Positions 8,514 to 16,034 of a stretch of DNA of 64,000 nt are shown here, piece after piece. Under the pieces are notes generated by a model, which saw nothing but the letters and a program-made list of their open reading frames with translations, was not told the origin of the DNA and did no database searches. Both the position numbers and the translations under genes were made by a program. The first letter of the stretch is position 1. The number at the start of each line of letters is the position of its first letter. The DNA is from Hymenobacter setariae (lineage in GTDB: Bacteria; Bacteroidota; Bacteroidia; Cytophagales; Hymenobacteraceae), in the NCBI RefSeq assembly GCF_007713685.1, contig NZ_VMRJ01000002.1, forward strand, positions 434,001 to 498,000, in the 5' to 3' direction.

Positions 8514-10001
8514 ATGCCTCATCAAGTTGATAACCAGTCGGCGGCCGCAGCACGGGCGCAGCGCGACGAATCGGGATTTCCCTCGGCCTACTTCTTCGCG
8601 CCAATGAGCAATACGCCCAACCTAGGGACTGCGCCGGTAGCTTCCGCACCGCTTGCGGCGGCCCTAGGCCCCACGCCAGAACTCAACACGTGGTCGGGGG
8701 CCGAAAAGGTAGTGTTTCGCTTCGCCTTCCTATACTACTTCCTGCAAGTGGTGCCGCTGGATTGGAAGTTTTACCGCGACCTAGTGCAGCACTGGGCGGG
8801 GTTGTCGCTCGGCGACTTGTTTCGGCTGACGCACTACACGCCGCGCTTTTTCGCTGGCCCTGACACCTTCGCTAATTGGGGCGTAGTGGTGGCCATTGCA
8901 GCAGTAGGGGCCCTAGGGTGGAGTGCGCTAGACCGTAACCGCACCGAATACAACACCTTGTATTACTGGCTGCGGGTGCTGGTGCGCTACCGGCTGGCAG
9001 CTGCGCTGCTGGGCTATGGCTTCCTCAAGCTCTTTCCGATGCAGGCCCCAATGCCTTCGCTGAGCCATCTCAACACGCACTACGGCGACCTAAGCGATTG
9101 GAAAATCTTCGCCCTGAGCTTAGGTATCGTGCCCTCGTACCAATCATTCCTGGGGTTAGTCGAAATCCTAGGCGCTGTGCTGCTGCTGAGCCGCCGCACG
9201 GCCAGCACGGGGGCCTTCTTGCTGCTCACGTTTCTAGGCAACGTGTTTCTCTCGAACCTGGCTTACGAGGGCGGCGAGTATGTGTATAGCTTCTACCTCA
9301 TTGTGCTCGGCTTGCTAGTGCTCTGGTACGATTTGGCTCGCCTCAATCGGCTGCTGACATTGGAGCTGCCCACCCGGCCCAACCGCTTTCGCCTGGTATT
9401 GCCGGCCGGCTGGCCACGCGAAACCAAGCGTGTAGCCAAAGCCGCCTTTATCCTACTGTTTGTGGGACTGTATGGGGTAAAGGCCTATGCGGCCTATCAA
9501 CAAGGGACTTACCACTATCCCACGGCGCCAGGCCTAGCAGGAGCCGCCGGGCTCTATAACGTGCGCGAGTTTCGGCTGGCGGGGCAGGTGCACCCGTACT
9601 CGGCCACCGACCCCGACCGCTGGCAAGATGTCGTGTTTGAGAAATGGGCCACGCTCAGCGTGCGCTCAAACCAGCCAGTGGCCCTAGACCCTAGCAATGA
9701 AGAGATAATTCCTTCCCAGGACATCGAGCGCAACTTCGAGTTTGCGGGCGCGGCGGGCCGCCACTACTACGGCTACACCCTCGGCCCCGATGGCCAGACC
9801 CTGACGCTGCGCAACCGCAACCCCAGAGAAGGCAGCCAGCCGCTGACGCTGCACCTAGCCCGCCCCGATGCTACCACCATCACCCTAACTGGCCGCGATG
9901 AGCAGGGCCGCGCCCTCTACGTGGTGCTCGAAAAACGCAAGAAGAAATACCTGCTGGAAGAAGCCGGTAAAACTGGCCGGCGCGGCGGGTTGCGGCTGTA
10001 A
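8514..10001 (+). CDS. DoxX-like membrane protein with C-terminal soluble domain (copy 1)
   Basis: A 495-residue protein: a cytosolic N-terminal tail, hydrophobic helices over about residues 65-290 in the style of the DoxX/DoxD family, then a soluble domain of ~170 residues. Family-like phrases are YYWLRVLVRYRLAAALLGYG, LGIVPSYQSFLGLVEILGAV and NLAYEGGEYVYSFYLIVLGL. The soluble part begins GLYNVREFRLAGQVHPYS. DoxD is a subunit of thiosulfate:quinone oxidoreductase in Acidianus, and other DoxX proteins link to redox and sulfur stress, but the activity here is not proven. ATG at 8604 (MSNTPNLG) is an alternative start that drops an odd 30-residue extension. It is paralogous along its length with the next gene, so the pair may be a heterodimer. 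Confidence 0.75.
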   Translation: MPHQVDNQSAAAARAQRDESGFPSAYFFAPMSNTPNLGTAPVASAPLAAALGPTPELNTWSGAEKVVFRFAFLYYFLQVVPLDWKFYRDLVQHWAGLSLGDLFRLTHYTPRFFAGPDTFANWGVVVAIAAVGALGWSALDRNRTEYNTLYYWLRVLVRYRLAAALLGYGFLKLFPMQAPMPSLSHLNTHYGDLSDWKIFALSLGIVPSYQSFLGLVEILGAVLLLSRRTASTGAFLLLTFLGNVFLSNLAYEGGEYVYSFYLIVLGLLVLWYDLARLNRLLTLELPTRPNRFRLVLPAGWPRETKRVAKAAFILLFVGLYGVKAYAAYQQGTYHYPTAPGLAGAAGLYNVREFRLAGQVHPYSATDPDRWQDVVFEKWATLSVRSNQPVALDPSNEEIIPSQDIERNFEFAGAAGRHYYGYTLGPDGQTLTLRNRNPREGSQPLTLHLARPDATTITLTGRDEQGRALYVVLEKRKKKYLLEEAGKTGRRGGLRL

Positions 10002-10007
10002 CTATTA

Positions 10008-10093
10008 GTCATGCAGCGCGCAGCGAAGCATCTCGCGCGGCGCAATATCATCCAACGCCAGCATGCAAGATGCTTCGCTGCGCTCTGCATGAC
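10008..10093. repeat. REP/MITE-like inverted repeat between the DoxX genes
   Basis: Arms of 26 bases, GTCATGCAGCGCGCAGCGAA... at 10008-10033 and its reverse complement at 10068-10093, differ at one position. The gap also carries GCATGC. A degenerate half copy lies at 51594-51620. Such GTCATGC...GCGAAGCATC hairpins behave like small dispersed intergenic elements. Here it sits inside the presumed operon and could form an mRNA hairpin affecting expression of the distal genes. Confidence 0.75.
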
Positions 10094-10125
10094 AGCCATT
10101 TCTTAATCGTAATCTCTCTTTCCTC

Positions 10126-11805
10126 ATGGCAACTACCACGCTTGAGACGCCCGTAGCTACCGCGCCGCCCGCCACTGCTGCTCGCCGGCCTTGGCAACCT
10201 TGGCAGCGCGTGCTGTTTCGCATTGCCTTTCCATTTTTCGTGCTGTTGTCGCTGCCTAGCGATGGGGGGTGGTACAAAAATCTCGTCACCATCGACTGGC
10301 TACACGGGCACTACCGCGATGTGTACGACATCGCGCGCTTCTCCCCGTCGTTCTTCCTGAGTGGGGGCGGGGAGGGAGGCACGCCTGTGCTGCTAGGCTA
10401 CGGCAACTGGTTTATCGCCCTAGGTGTCTCCTTCGTCATCGGCTTGGTCTGGACCCTGCTCGACCGCCAGCGCGAGGAATACGAGGTGCTCTACTACTGG
10501 CTGCGTGTCGTGGTGCGGTTTCGGGCAGGCATCGGCATCATTGGGTTTGGCTTCACCAAGCTCTTCCCAACCCAAATGCCGTACCCATCCATTGGCCTGC
10601 TCAACAGCAACTTTGGCGACATGACGGCCCAGAAGATATTCTGGCTGCAAATTGGTATTGTACCTTGGTACCAAGTGTTTGCGGGCGTGGTCGAGACGCT
10701 GGCCGGCGTACTACTGTTCTTTCGGCGCACTACTTTCCTGGGGGCCGCGCTGCTGCTCGGAGCGCTGGGCGATATCGTATTTGTCAACTTCGCTTACGAC
10801 GGTGGGGTGCACGTGTACAGCTCGTACTTCGTACTGCTGGCGGCCTTCCTGATGGTGCAGGATATTCCTAACCTTTACAACCTGCTAATTCGAGAGCGCT
10901 ACACAGTGCCGCAGCATTACTATCCGCACTTTCGGGTGGCGTGGCAGCGCCTGGGTCGCCTAGGGCTGAAGGTGACGACTATAGCCATTTTTCTGGTGTA
11001 TTTGACTTATCTCGAATACCTGAATTTCCGCTTCGACCCCTACAAGCAGCCCGCGCAAAAGGGCGTGGCCGCGCTACGCGGGCTCTATAACGTCACCGAG
11101 TTTCGCCGCAACGGCCAGGTCATTCCCTACTCGCCGCTCGATAGCATACGCTGGCAGCAGGCCACGTTTGAAAAGTGGAGCAGCTTTACCTATAAGGTCA
11201 ACCGGCCGCTCAAGCTGGATTTGTCAAACGGCGGCGGCTCGCCCATGCGCGACATTAATCGCACCTTCGAAACAACGGGCTTGGCCGGGGGGCAGCGCGT
11301 ATTCTACTACGACGCCGACACCACCGGCCACACGCTGTATTTGCAAAGCAAAATCCGTACTGGCACCGACCGCAAAGACCGGGGTAACCGCCCAGCCGCC
11401 CCGGCCGGCGCCCCGCAGGGTAGCAGCATCGCGGCCAGCCACTCCAATGGCTACGGCGGCGATGCTGGCGGCAGCTACCTAGGTGGCCAGGTAGCCGCGC
11501 AGCAGGCCAAGTACCAGGCCTCGCTGGCCAAGTGGATTCCGGCCACGGCCCTAGCCCGCATCGGCGACGAGACCAAGAAAATAAATCCGCTGGCGTACAG
11601 CACTCGCCGCGACCGCGGCATTAAAGCTGAGCAGCGCCCCGAGCAGCGCGACCACCTGATATTAGCGTACCGTACCACCGATGGCGGCCGCCGCGTCGTA
11701 CTGCGTGGGACTGACGAACATAGGGACTCGTTGTACGTGGTGCTCGACCGGGTAGACCGTCGCTACACCTTGTCCGAGTCCACGCTTTCGGCTGGCCAAT
11801 ACTAA
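10126..11805 (+). CDS. DoxX-like membrane protein with C-terminal soluble domain (copy 2)
   Basis: A 559-residue paralogue of the preceding protein. Shared landmarks are YYWLRVVVRFRAGIGIIGFG, the LFPTQMPYPSIGLLNSNFGD segment (LFPMQAPMPSLSHLNTHYGD in copy 1), IGIVPWYQVFAGVVETLAGV and a soluble domain beginning GLYNVTEFRRNGQVIPYSPL. It differs by a longer C-terminal part with a Gly/Ala/Gln-rich insertion (~435-470) and an Arg-rich stretch (~480-510). The two copies share the operon, separated only by the repeat at 10008-10093. A redox role at the membrane, perhaps quinone-coupled, is inferred from the DoxX relationship and the FAD enzyme that follows. The family function in Bacteroidota is unsettled. 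Confidence 0.73.
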   Translation: MATTTLETPVATAPPATAARRPWQPWQRVLFRIAFPFFVLLSLPSDGGWYKNLVTIDWLHGHYRDVYDIARFSPSFFLSGGGEGGTPVLLGYGNWFIALGVSFVIGLVWTLLDRQREEYEVLYYWLRVVVRFRAGIGIIGFGFTKLFPTQMPYPSIGLLNSNFGDMTAQKIFWLQIGIVPWYQVFAGVVETLAGVLLFFRRTTFLGAALLLGALGDIVFVNFAYDGGVHVYSSYFVLLAAFLMVQDIPNLYNLLIRERYTVPQHYYPHFRVAWQRLGRLGLKVTTIAIFLVYLTYLEYLNFRFDPYKQPAQKGVAALRGLYNVTEFRRNGQVIPYSPLDSIRWQQATFEKWSSFTYKVNRPLKLDLSNGGGSPMRDINRTFETTGLAGGQRVFYYDADTTGHTLYLQSKIRTGTDRKDRGNRPAAPAGAPQGSSIAASHSNGYGGDAGGSYLGGQVAAQQAKYQASLAKWIPATALARIGDETKKINPLAYSTRRDRGIKAEQRPEQRDHLILAYRTTDGGRRVVLRGTDEHRDSLYVVLDRVDRRYTLSESTLSAGQY

Positions 11806-11849
11806 GCCCCCTGTTTTTCTGGCTGGCAATTAGTGCCAGCCCCTTCCGC

Positions 11850-13301
11850 ATGAGTGATTCCACGTATGATGCCGTCGTAGTTGGCTCGGGCCCTAATGGG
11901 CTGGCGGCCGCCATCACCTTGCAGCAGGCTGGCTTATCGGTGCTGCTGCTCGAAGGCAAAAAAGAGCTTGGCGGCGGCCTACGCACGGCCGAGCTCACGC
12001 TGCCCGGCTTTCGCCACGACATCTGCTCGGCCATTCACCCACTGGCGGCAGCCTCGCCGTTTTTTCAAACCCTGCCGCTGGCGCAGTATGGGCTAGAATA
12101 CCTCACGCCGCCCGTGGCCGCCGCCCACCCGTTCGACGATGGCACGGCGGCCACTGTGGTAAACTCTTTAACTGACACCGCCCAGGGCCTAGGGCCCGAT
12201 GCCAAAGCTTACCAACGTCTGCTCGCACCGCTAGTGGCTAGTTGGCCCGGCCTGGCTAATGATGTGCTGGCCCCGCTACACTTCCCCAAGCACCCGCTCG
12301 ACATGGCGCAGTTTGGCTTGTCGGCGCTGCTGCCGGCCACGGTGCTCACGCGGCGCTTTCAGGGCGAAAAAGCCAAGGGCCTATTTGCTGGCATGGCGGC
12401 CCACGCCATTCAGCCGCTGAGCAACCTGACTACTTCGGCCATCGGGCTGGTGCTGCTCATTGCGGCGCACCGCGGCGGCTGGCCCCTACCTAGGGGCGGC
12501 TCGCAGGCCATCGCCGATGCGCTGGTGGCGCACTTCCGGGCGCTGGGCGGGCACGTCGAAACGGGCACCTATGTGCGCTCGCTCGCCCAACTGCCTCCTG
12601 CCAAAGCTGTGCTTTTCGACGTGACGCCTGCGCAGCTTTTGCAGATTGCGGGGCATAGCTTGTCGAGTACTTACCAGTGGCAGCTGCGGCGCTACCGCTA
12701 CGGCATGGGCGTGTTTAAAGTCGATTGGGCACTGGCCGAGCCTATTCCCTTCACGGCACCTGAGTGCGCCCAGGCCGGCACCGTACACCTAGGCGGCACT
12801 CTAGCCGAAATCGCCGCCGGCGAGCAAGCCGCTGCCCGAGGCCAGCACCCCGAGCGTCCCTTCGTGCTACTGGCCCAGCAAAGCCTGTTCGATGCTACCC
12901 GCGCCCCGGCCGGCCAACACACCGCCTGGGCCTACTGCCACGTGCCCAACGGCTCGCGGGTGGATAGCACCGCGGCCATCGAGCGTCAGGTCGAGCGCTT
13001 CGCGCCGGGCTTTCGCGAGCGCATTCTCGCCCGTCACACCTTCGACACGGCCCAGATGGAAAGCTACAATCCCAATTACGTGGGGGGCGACATCAATGGC
13101 GGGTTGTTAGATATCAGACAGTTATATACGCGGCCGGCCCTGCGGGCCTCGCCCTACCGCACCTCGCAGGCGGGGTTGTATCTGTGCTCGTCGGCCACAC
13201 CGCCCGGCGGCGGGGTGCATGGTATGTGCGGCTATCACGCCGCTAAGCGCGCCCTGCGCGACGTGTTCCACCTGCCCGCCTCGCCTTTGTACCAAGCCTA
13301 A
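11850..13301 (+). CDS. Phytoene-desaturase-like FAD-dependent oxidoreductase
   Basis: A 483-residue NAD(P)/FAD-dependent oxidoreductase of the phytoene dehydrogenase-related type. The dinucleotide fold opens at residue ~7 with VVVGSGPNGLAAAITLQQAG, followed by ELGGGLRTAELTLPGFRHD and CSAIHPLAAASPFF, and closes with SATPPGGGVHGMCGYHAAKR, the FAD-contacting C-terminal motif. No carotenoid genes are nearby, so the substrate is probably not a carotenoid. Its place after two DoxX-like proteins and 19 bases before a YeiH-type exporter suggests it is part of the same redox function. No signal peptide is present, so it is cytoplasmic or membrane-associated. Confident for family, not for substrate. 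Confidence 0.8.
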   Translation: MSDSTYDAVVVGSGPNGLAAAITLQQAGLSVLLLEGKKELGGGLRTAELTLPGFRHDICSAIHPLAAASPFFQTLPLAQYGLEYLTPPVAAAHPFDDGTAATVVNSLTDTAQGLGPDAKAYQRLLAPLVASWPGLANDVLAPLHFPKHPLDMAQFGLSALLPATVLTRRFQGEKAKGLFAGMAAHAIQPLSNLTTSAIGLVLLIAAHRGGWPLPRGGSQAIADALVAHFRALGGHVETGTYVRSLAQLPPAKAVLFDVTPAQLLQIAGHSLSSTYQWQLRRYRYGMGVFKVDWALAEPIPFTAPECAQAGTVHLGGTLAEIAAGEQAAARGQHPERPFVLLAQQSLFDATRAPAGQHTAWAYCHVPNGSRVDSTAAIERQVERFAPGFRERILARHTFDTAQMESYNPNYVGGDINGGLLDIRQLYTRPALRASPYRTSQAGLYLCSSATPPGGGVHGMCGYHAAKRALRDVFHLPASPLYQA

Positions 13302-13320
13302 ATTTTCCTCATTTCTCCTT

Positions 13321-14595
13321 ATGTCAACTGTTTCTCCCATTCTGGTCAAGCGCGCATTTACCCTCCACGAAGATTGGGTAGTTGTGGTGCTAGGGGCGCT
13401 GCTCATCGCCTTATCGCTGCTCGGTGTGCCGTTCGTGGCCCCAGTATTCAACTGGCTCAATACGGCCGAGCTAACTGGTAAAGTTCTTAGCGTCAGCAAC
13501 CTGCGGCTTATTCTGACCCAGTTTGTGTACCTAGCGGCGGTGGCAGGCATCGGGGCCTGGCTCACGGGCAAGTCGGTGCGCAATTTTGCCCTAGGCTTTC
13601 CGCTCGTGTATGGGCTCACGCTAGTAGCGCTGGTGGTGGCAGGCAGTGCGCAGGCGCGGGGCTTCGGGCTAGAGGCGGTGATTTTTAGTCTACTCATTGG
13701 TTTGCTGGTTAGCAATGTGTTTGGGCTGCCCGACTGGCTGCGGGCCACACTCACCACCGAGCTATTCGTAAAAATTGGGTTGGTGCTGCTGGGCACCAGC
13801 GTCATTTTCACCGATATCCTCAAGGCGGGTTCCCTAGGTCTAGTGCAGGCGTTAGTAGTGGTGCTATCGGTGTGGTACTTCGCCTTCTGGCTTTGCCGCA
13901 AGCTGAAGGTCGACGATGAGCTGACGATGATGATAGCCAGCGGCGTATCCATCTGCGGCGTGTCGGCGGCCATTGCCACGTCGGGCGCCATCAAAGGCGA
14001 CGCTAAGAAGCTGTCCTACGTCATTTCGCTGGTGCTCATCACGGCCATCCCCATGATGATTGTGATGCCCTACGCTGCTCGCTGGCTGGGCCTCTCGCAA
14101 GAAGTAACTGGCGCTTGGCTCGGCGGCAGCATCGACACTACCGGCGCAGTAGTAGCCTCGGGCACGCTGGTAGGCGAAACTGCTTTGAAAATCAGCACCA
14201 TCGTTAAATTTTCACAAAACGTGCTCCTAGGTGTGGCCGCTTTCGCCATTTCGCTCTACTGGACCTACACTAATCACCCCGCTGCCCAAGACGCCGAGCA
14301 AAAGCCCACGCTGGCCATCATCTGGGAGCGGTTTCCCAAGTTCGTACTCGGTTTTGTGGCAGCCTCACTGCTGTTTTCGTTTGTGCTCGCGCCCGCGACT
14401 ACAGAAGCCGTGAAAGGTGGTCTGAAAAGCGCCCAAGGGCTGTGGTTTGCGCTGGCCTTTACCAGCATCGGGCTCGAAACCAATTTCAGTGACTTGTTTA
14501 AGCAAGAGAATAAGCGACCACTCTACGCCTTCCTGGCAGCCCAGACCTTTAACATATTCGTCACCCTAGGCATTGCCTCGTTGCTATTCCGCTAA
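13321..14595 (+). CDS. YeiH/UPF0324-family putative sulfate exporter
   Basis: A 424-residue polytopic protein with about ten hydrophobic helices. The frame is open from 13219, but ATG at 13321 (MSTVSPILVKRAF) avoids an 83-base overlap with the previous gene and follows an A/T-rich TTTCTCCTT, so it is chosen. Family-typical phrases are KIGLVLLGTSVIFTDILKAG, ASGVSICGVSAAIATSGAIK, AWLGGSIDTTGAVVASGTLV and the closing AFTSIGLETNF. Members are annotated as putative sulfate exporters and are often co-located with sulfur or taurine metabolism genes; direct biochemical proof is thin. As last gene of a presumed S-box-controlled operon it fits removal of an oxidised sulfur product. A hairpin follows at 14603. 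Confidence 0.87.
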   Translation: MSTVSPILVKRAFTLHEDWVVVVLGALLIALSLLGVPFVAPVFNWLNTAELTGKVLSVSNLRLILTQFVYLAAVAGIGAWLTGKSVRNFALGFPLVYGLTLVALVVAGSAQARGFGLEAVIFSLLIGLLVSNVFGLPDWLRATLTTELFVKIGLVLLGTSVIFTDILKAGSLGLVQALVVVLSVWYFAFWLCRKLKVDDELTMMIASGVSICGVSAAIATSGAIKGDAKKLSYVISLVLITAIPMMIVMPYAARWLGLSQEVTGAWLGGSIDTTGAVVASGTLVGETALKISTIVKFSQNVLLGVAAFAISLYWTYTNHPAAQDAEQKPTLAIIWERFPKFVLGFVAASLLFSFVLAPATTEAVKGGLKSAQGLWFALAFTSIGLETNFSDLFKQENKRPLYAFLAAQTFNIFVTLGIASLLFR

Positions 14596-14602
14596 GCTTA
14601 CT

Positions 14603-14636
14603 GGTCGGCCATTCGCCTACGGGTGAATGGCCGACC
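14603..14636 (+). terminator. Hairpin at the end of the SusC-YeiH operon
   Basis: GGTCGGCCATTC (14603-14614) pairs perfectly with GAATGGCCGACC (14625-14636), eight bases after the YeiH stop codon. There is no T-run after it, so it may protect the mRNA end or stop transcription weakly. Confidence 0.6.
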
Positions 14637-14700
14637 ACCTCAGCTCGTAGCGAAGGTCTCGTCTCACCGCATTCGGCGACTTAGCAAGGGGTTAAAAGCA

Positions 14701-14738
14701 AAACACCCACTCGGATTAAAATCTGAGTGGGTGTTTTT
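14701..14738. terminator. Terminator after tRNA-Val (bidirectional)
   Basis: AAACACCCACTC (14701-14712) pairs with GAGTGGGTGTTT (14725-14736). Read on the minus strand it lies just after the tRNA and ends in T-rich DNA. It is followed by T bases on the plus strand too, so it can serve both directions. Confidence 0.8.
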
Positions 14739-14742
14739 GGTG

Positions 14743-14817
14743 TGGGAGATACTGGGTTCGAACCAGTGACCCTCTGCTTGTAAGGCAGATGCTCTGAACC
14801 AGCTGAGCTAATCTCCC
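14743..14817 (-). tRNA. tRNA-Val (anticodon TAC)
   Basis: On the minus strand GGGAGAT (acceptor) opens at 14817 and pairs with ATCTCCC at the 3' end, with discriminator A at 14743. The D-arm AGCTCAGCTGGTTCAGAGC, the anticodon stem-loop CTGCCTTACAAGCAG with loop CTTACAA (anticodon TAC) and the T-arm CTGGTTCGAACCCAG are all present. CCA is not encoded. Length is 75 nt. It stands alone and has its own promoter and terminator. Confidence 0.97.
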
Positions 14818-14850
14818 TTTTCCCCGAGTGGCTGTGGCCGTTTGGGAGTA

Positions 14851-14881
14851 CAAAGATGGGAGGATTTTTTGGAATGGCAAA
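14851..14881 (-). promoter_or_regulatory. Promoter of tRNA-Val
   Basis: On the minus strand TTTG (14878-14881) is followed after exactly 19 bases by CATCTTTG (14851-14858), one base off the Bacteroidota TAnnTTTG box. The predicted start leaves a short leader of about 25-30 bases before the tRNA. Confidence 0.75.
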
Positions 14882-15079
14882 ACTCGCCGCTAAAAAAATG
14901 CCTAAAAGGGGGGCTGGCAGAGGCCTAAAAGGGATAAGCTTTTCAGGCTCAAGGACAAAAATTTTCAGCTAGAAATAAGCTTTAGCGACTCTTTGTAACG
15001 CAAACTAGGCGCCGCCGTTAGGGAAGTGCCGAATGCCTCAGTGCTAAGGCTGTTTTTTCACACACTTTTCTTCTTTCTC

Positions 15080-15952
15080 ATGGAAACCCAACTGCTCCAG
15101 AATTATTCAGAGGCCGAAAAAACGGCTTATCTCAGTGCCATTGCGGCCCTTGCCACTGCCGACCGCCAAGCCTCGGCTCCCGAAGCGGAGTTTTTGCAGC
15201 GCCTCACGCAGCAAGCTGGCTTGTCGCAAGGCGCGGCTCAGCAAGTGCTGCAGGCTGCTCAAAGCTCAAGTAACGAAACTATCCAGCAGAACCTCGACGC
15301 CCTCAAAGGCAGCGACCTTCGCTTTTCGCTCATCACCGACCTCATCAGTTTTGCCCGCGCCGATGGTGCCTACTCCAACGAGGAAGAGGCCATGGTAAGC
15401 AAAATGGCCAGCTACCTAGGTGTGAATGCCGAGCAGAAGGCCACGCTCGAAAATGTAGTTGACCAAGCCGCCAACGTGCCGCACAGCGCTGAGGACCCCA
15501 ACAAGCAAGGCTTCTTGAGCGGCCTAGGCGACAAGCTCAGCAACGTAGGCATTCCGAAGGGTGCGCTAATGGCTGGCCTGCTAGGCGTGGTAGCGCCGAT
15601 GGTTATTTCGAAAGTGATGGGCGGCGGCCAAAGCCAGGGCCAGCCCAGCGGCAACATGGGCGGTATGCTAGGTGGCCTGTTGGGCGGTGGGCAAGGTGGC
15701 GGCAGCTCTATGGGCGGCTTGCTCGGTGGCCTACTAGGCGGCGGCTTGCTTAGCGGGGTGCTTGGCGGCGGCAGCAATGCTGCTTCGGCTTATCCGCAGC
15801 AGGGCTCTATGGGCAGCGGCGGCTTGGGCTCTATTATGTCGGTGCTAGGTGGCCTAGGTGGCCAGCCCAACTCGCAGCCGCGCAGCGCAGGCGGCGGGGG
15901 CATCTTGGGCAGTGGCATGGGCAGCCTGCTCGGCGGCCTGTTCGGTCGATAG
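15080..15952 (+). CDS. TerB-like protein with glycine-rich C-terminus
   Basis: A 290-residue protein from ATG at 15080 (METQLLQNYSEAEKTAYLSA); the frame opens at 15026, but that start would add a hydrophobic stub unlike the domain. Residues ~10-140 form an all-helical TerB/tellurite-resistance-like domain with acidic helices (DLISFARADGAYSNEEEAMV). The rest is a Gly/Met/Ser-rich region with repeated MLGGLLGGGQGG-type units and a short hydrophobic helix (GALMAGLLGVVAPMVISKVM) that might associate with membrane. No ter operon partners are present, so tellurite resistance should not be assumed. A long hairpin follows the stop immediately. Confidence 0.7.
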   Translation: METQLLQNYSEAEKTAYLSAIAALATADRQASAPEAEFLQRLTQQAGLSQGAAQQVLQAAQSSSNETIQQNLDALKGSDLRFSLITDLISFARADGAYSNEEEAMVSKMASYLGVNAEQKATLENVVDQAANVPHSAEDPNKQGFLSGLGDKLSNVGIPKGALMAGLLGVVAPMVISKVMGGGQSQGQPSGNMGGMLGGLLGGGQGGGSSMGGLLGGLLGGGLLSGVLGGGSNAASAYPQQGSMGSGGLGSIMSVLGGLGGQPNSQPRSAGGGGILGSGMGSLLGGLFGR

Positions 15953-15955
15953 TTC

Positions 15956-16033
15956 CTCAACGCTCTATACCTAAAAAGCGCGGCTGCTTTCCAAGGGGAA
16001 GGCAGCCGCGCTTTTTAGGTATAGAGCGTTGAG
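15956..16033. terminator. Exceptionally long hairpin between convergent genes
   Basis: Arms of 37 bases, 15956-15992 and 15997-16033, match with a single mismatch and a 4-base loop (AAGG). The stem contains CTAAAAAGCGCGG and its complement, giving a T-run on either strand. It fills nearly the whole gap between the stop of the TerB-like gene (15952) and the stop of the MscS gene (16035). It surely can act as a two-way terminator, but it is much longer than needed. Confidence 0.85.
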
Positions 16034-16034
16034 C

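Noticed and set aside
11850..13301. Carotenoid biosynthesis role for the phytoene-desaturase-like enzyme
   Set aside because: No phytoene synthase, cyclase or ketolase is nearby and the operon context is different; only the family is claimed.
13122..13994. 290-codon minus-strand frame
   Set aside because: It lies antisense to the FAD oxidoreductase end and the YeiH gene, which are strongly supported; Ser/Thr-rich translation is a shadow.
15080..15952. Tellurite resistance operon
   Set aside because: Only a TerB-like domain is present; no terC, terD or terZ partner is found.
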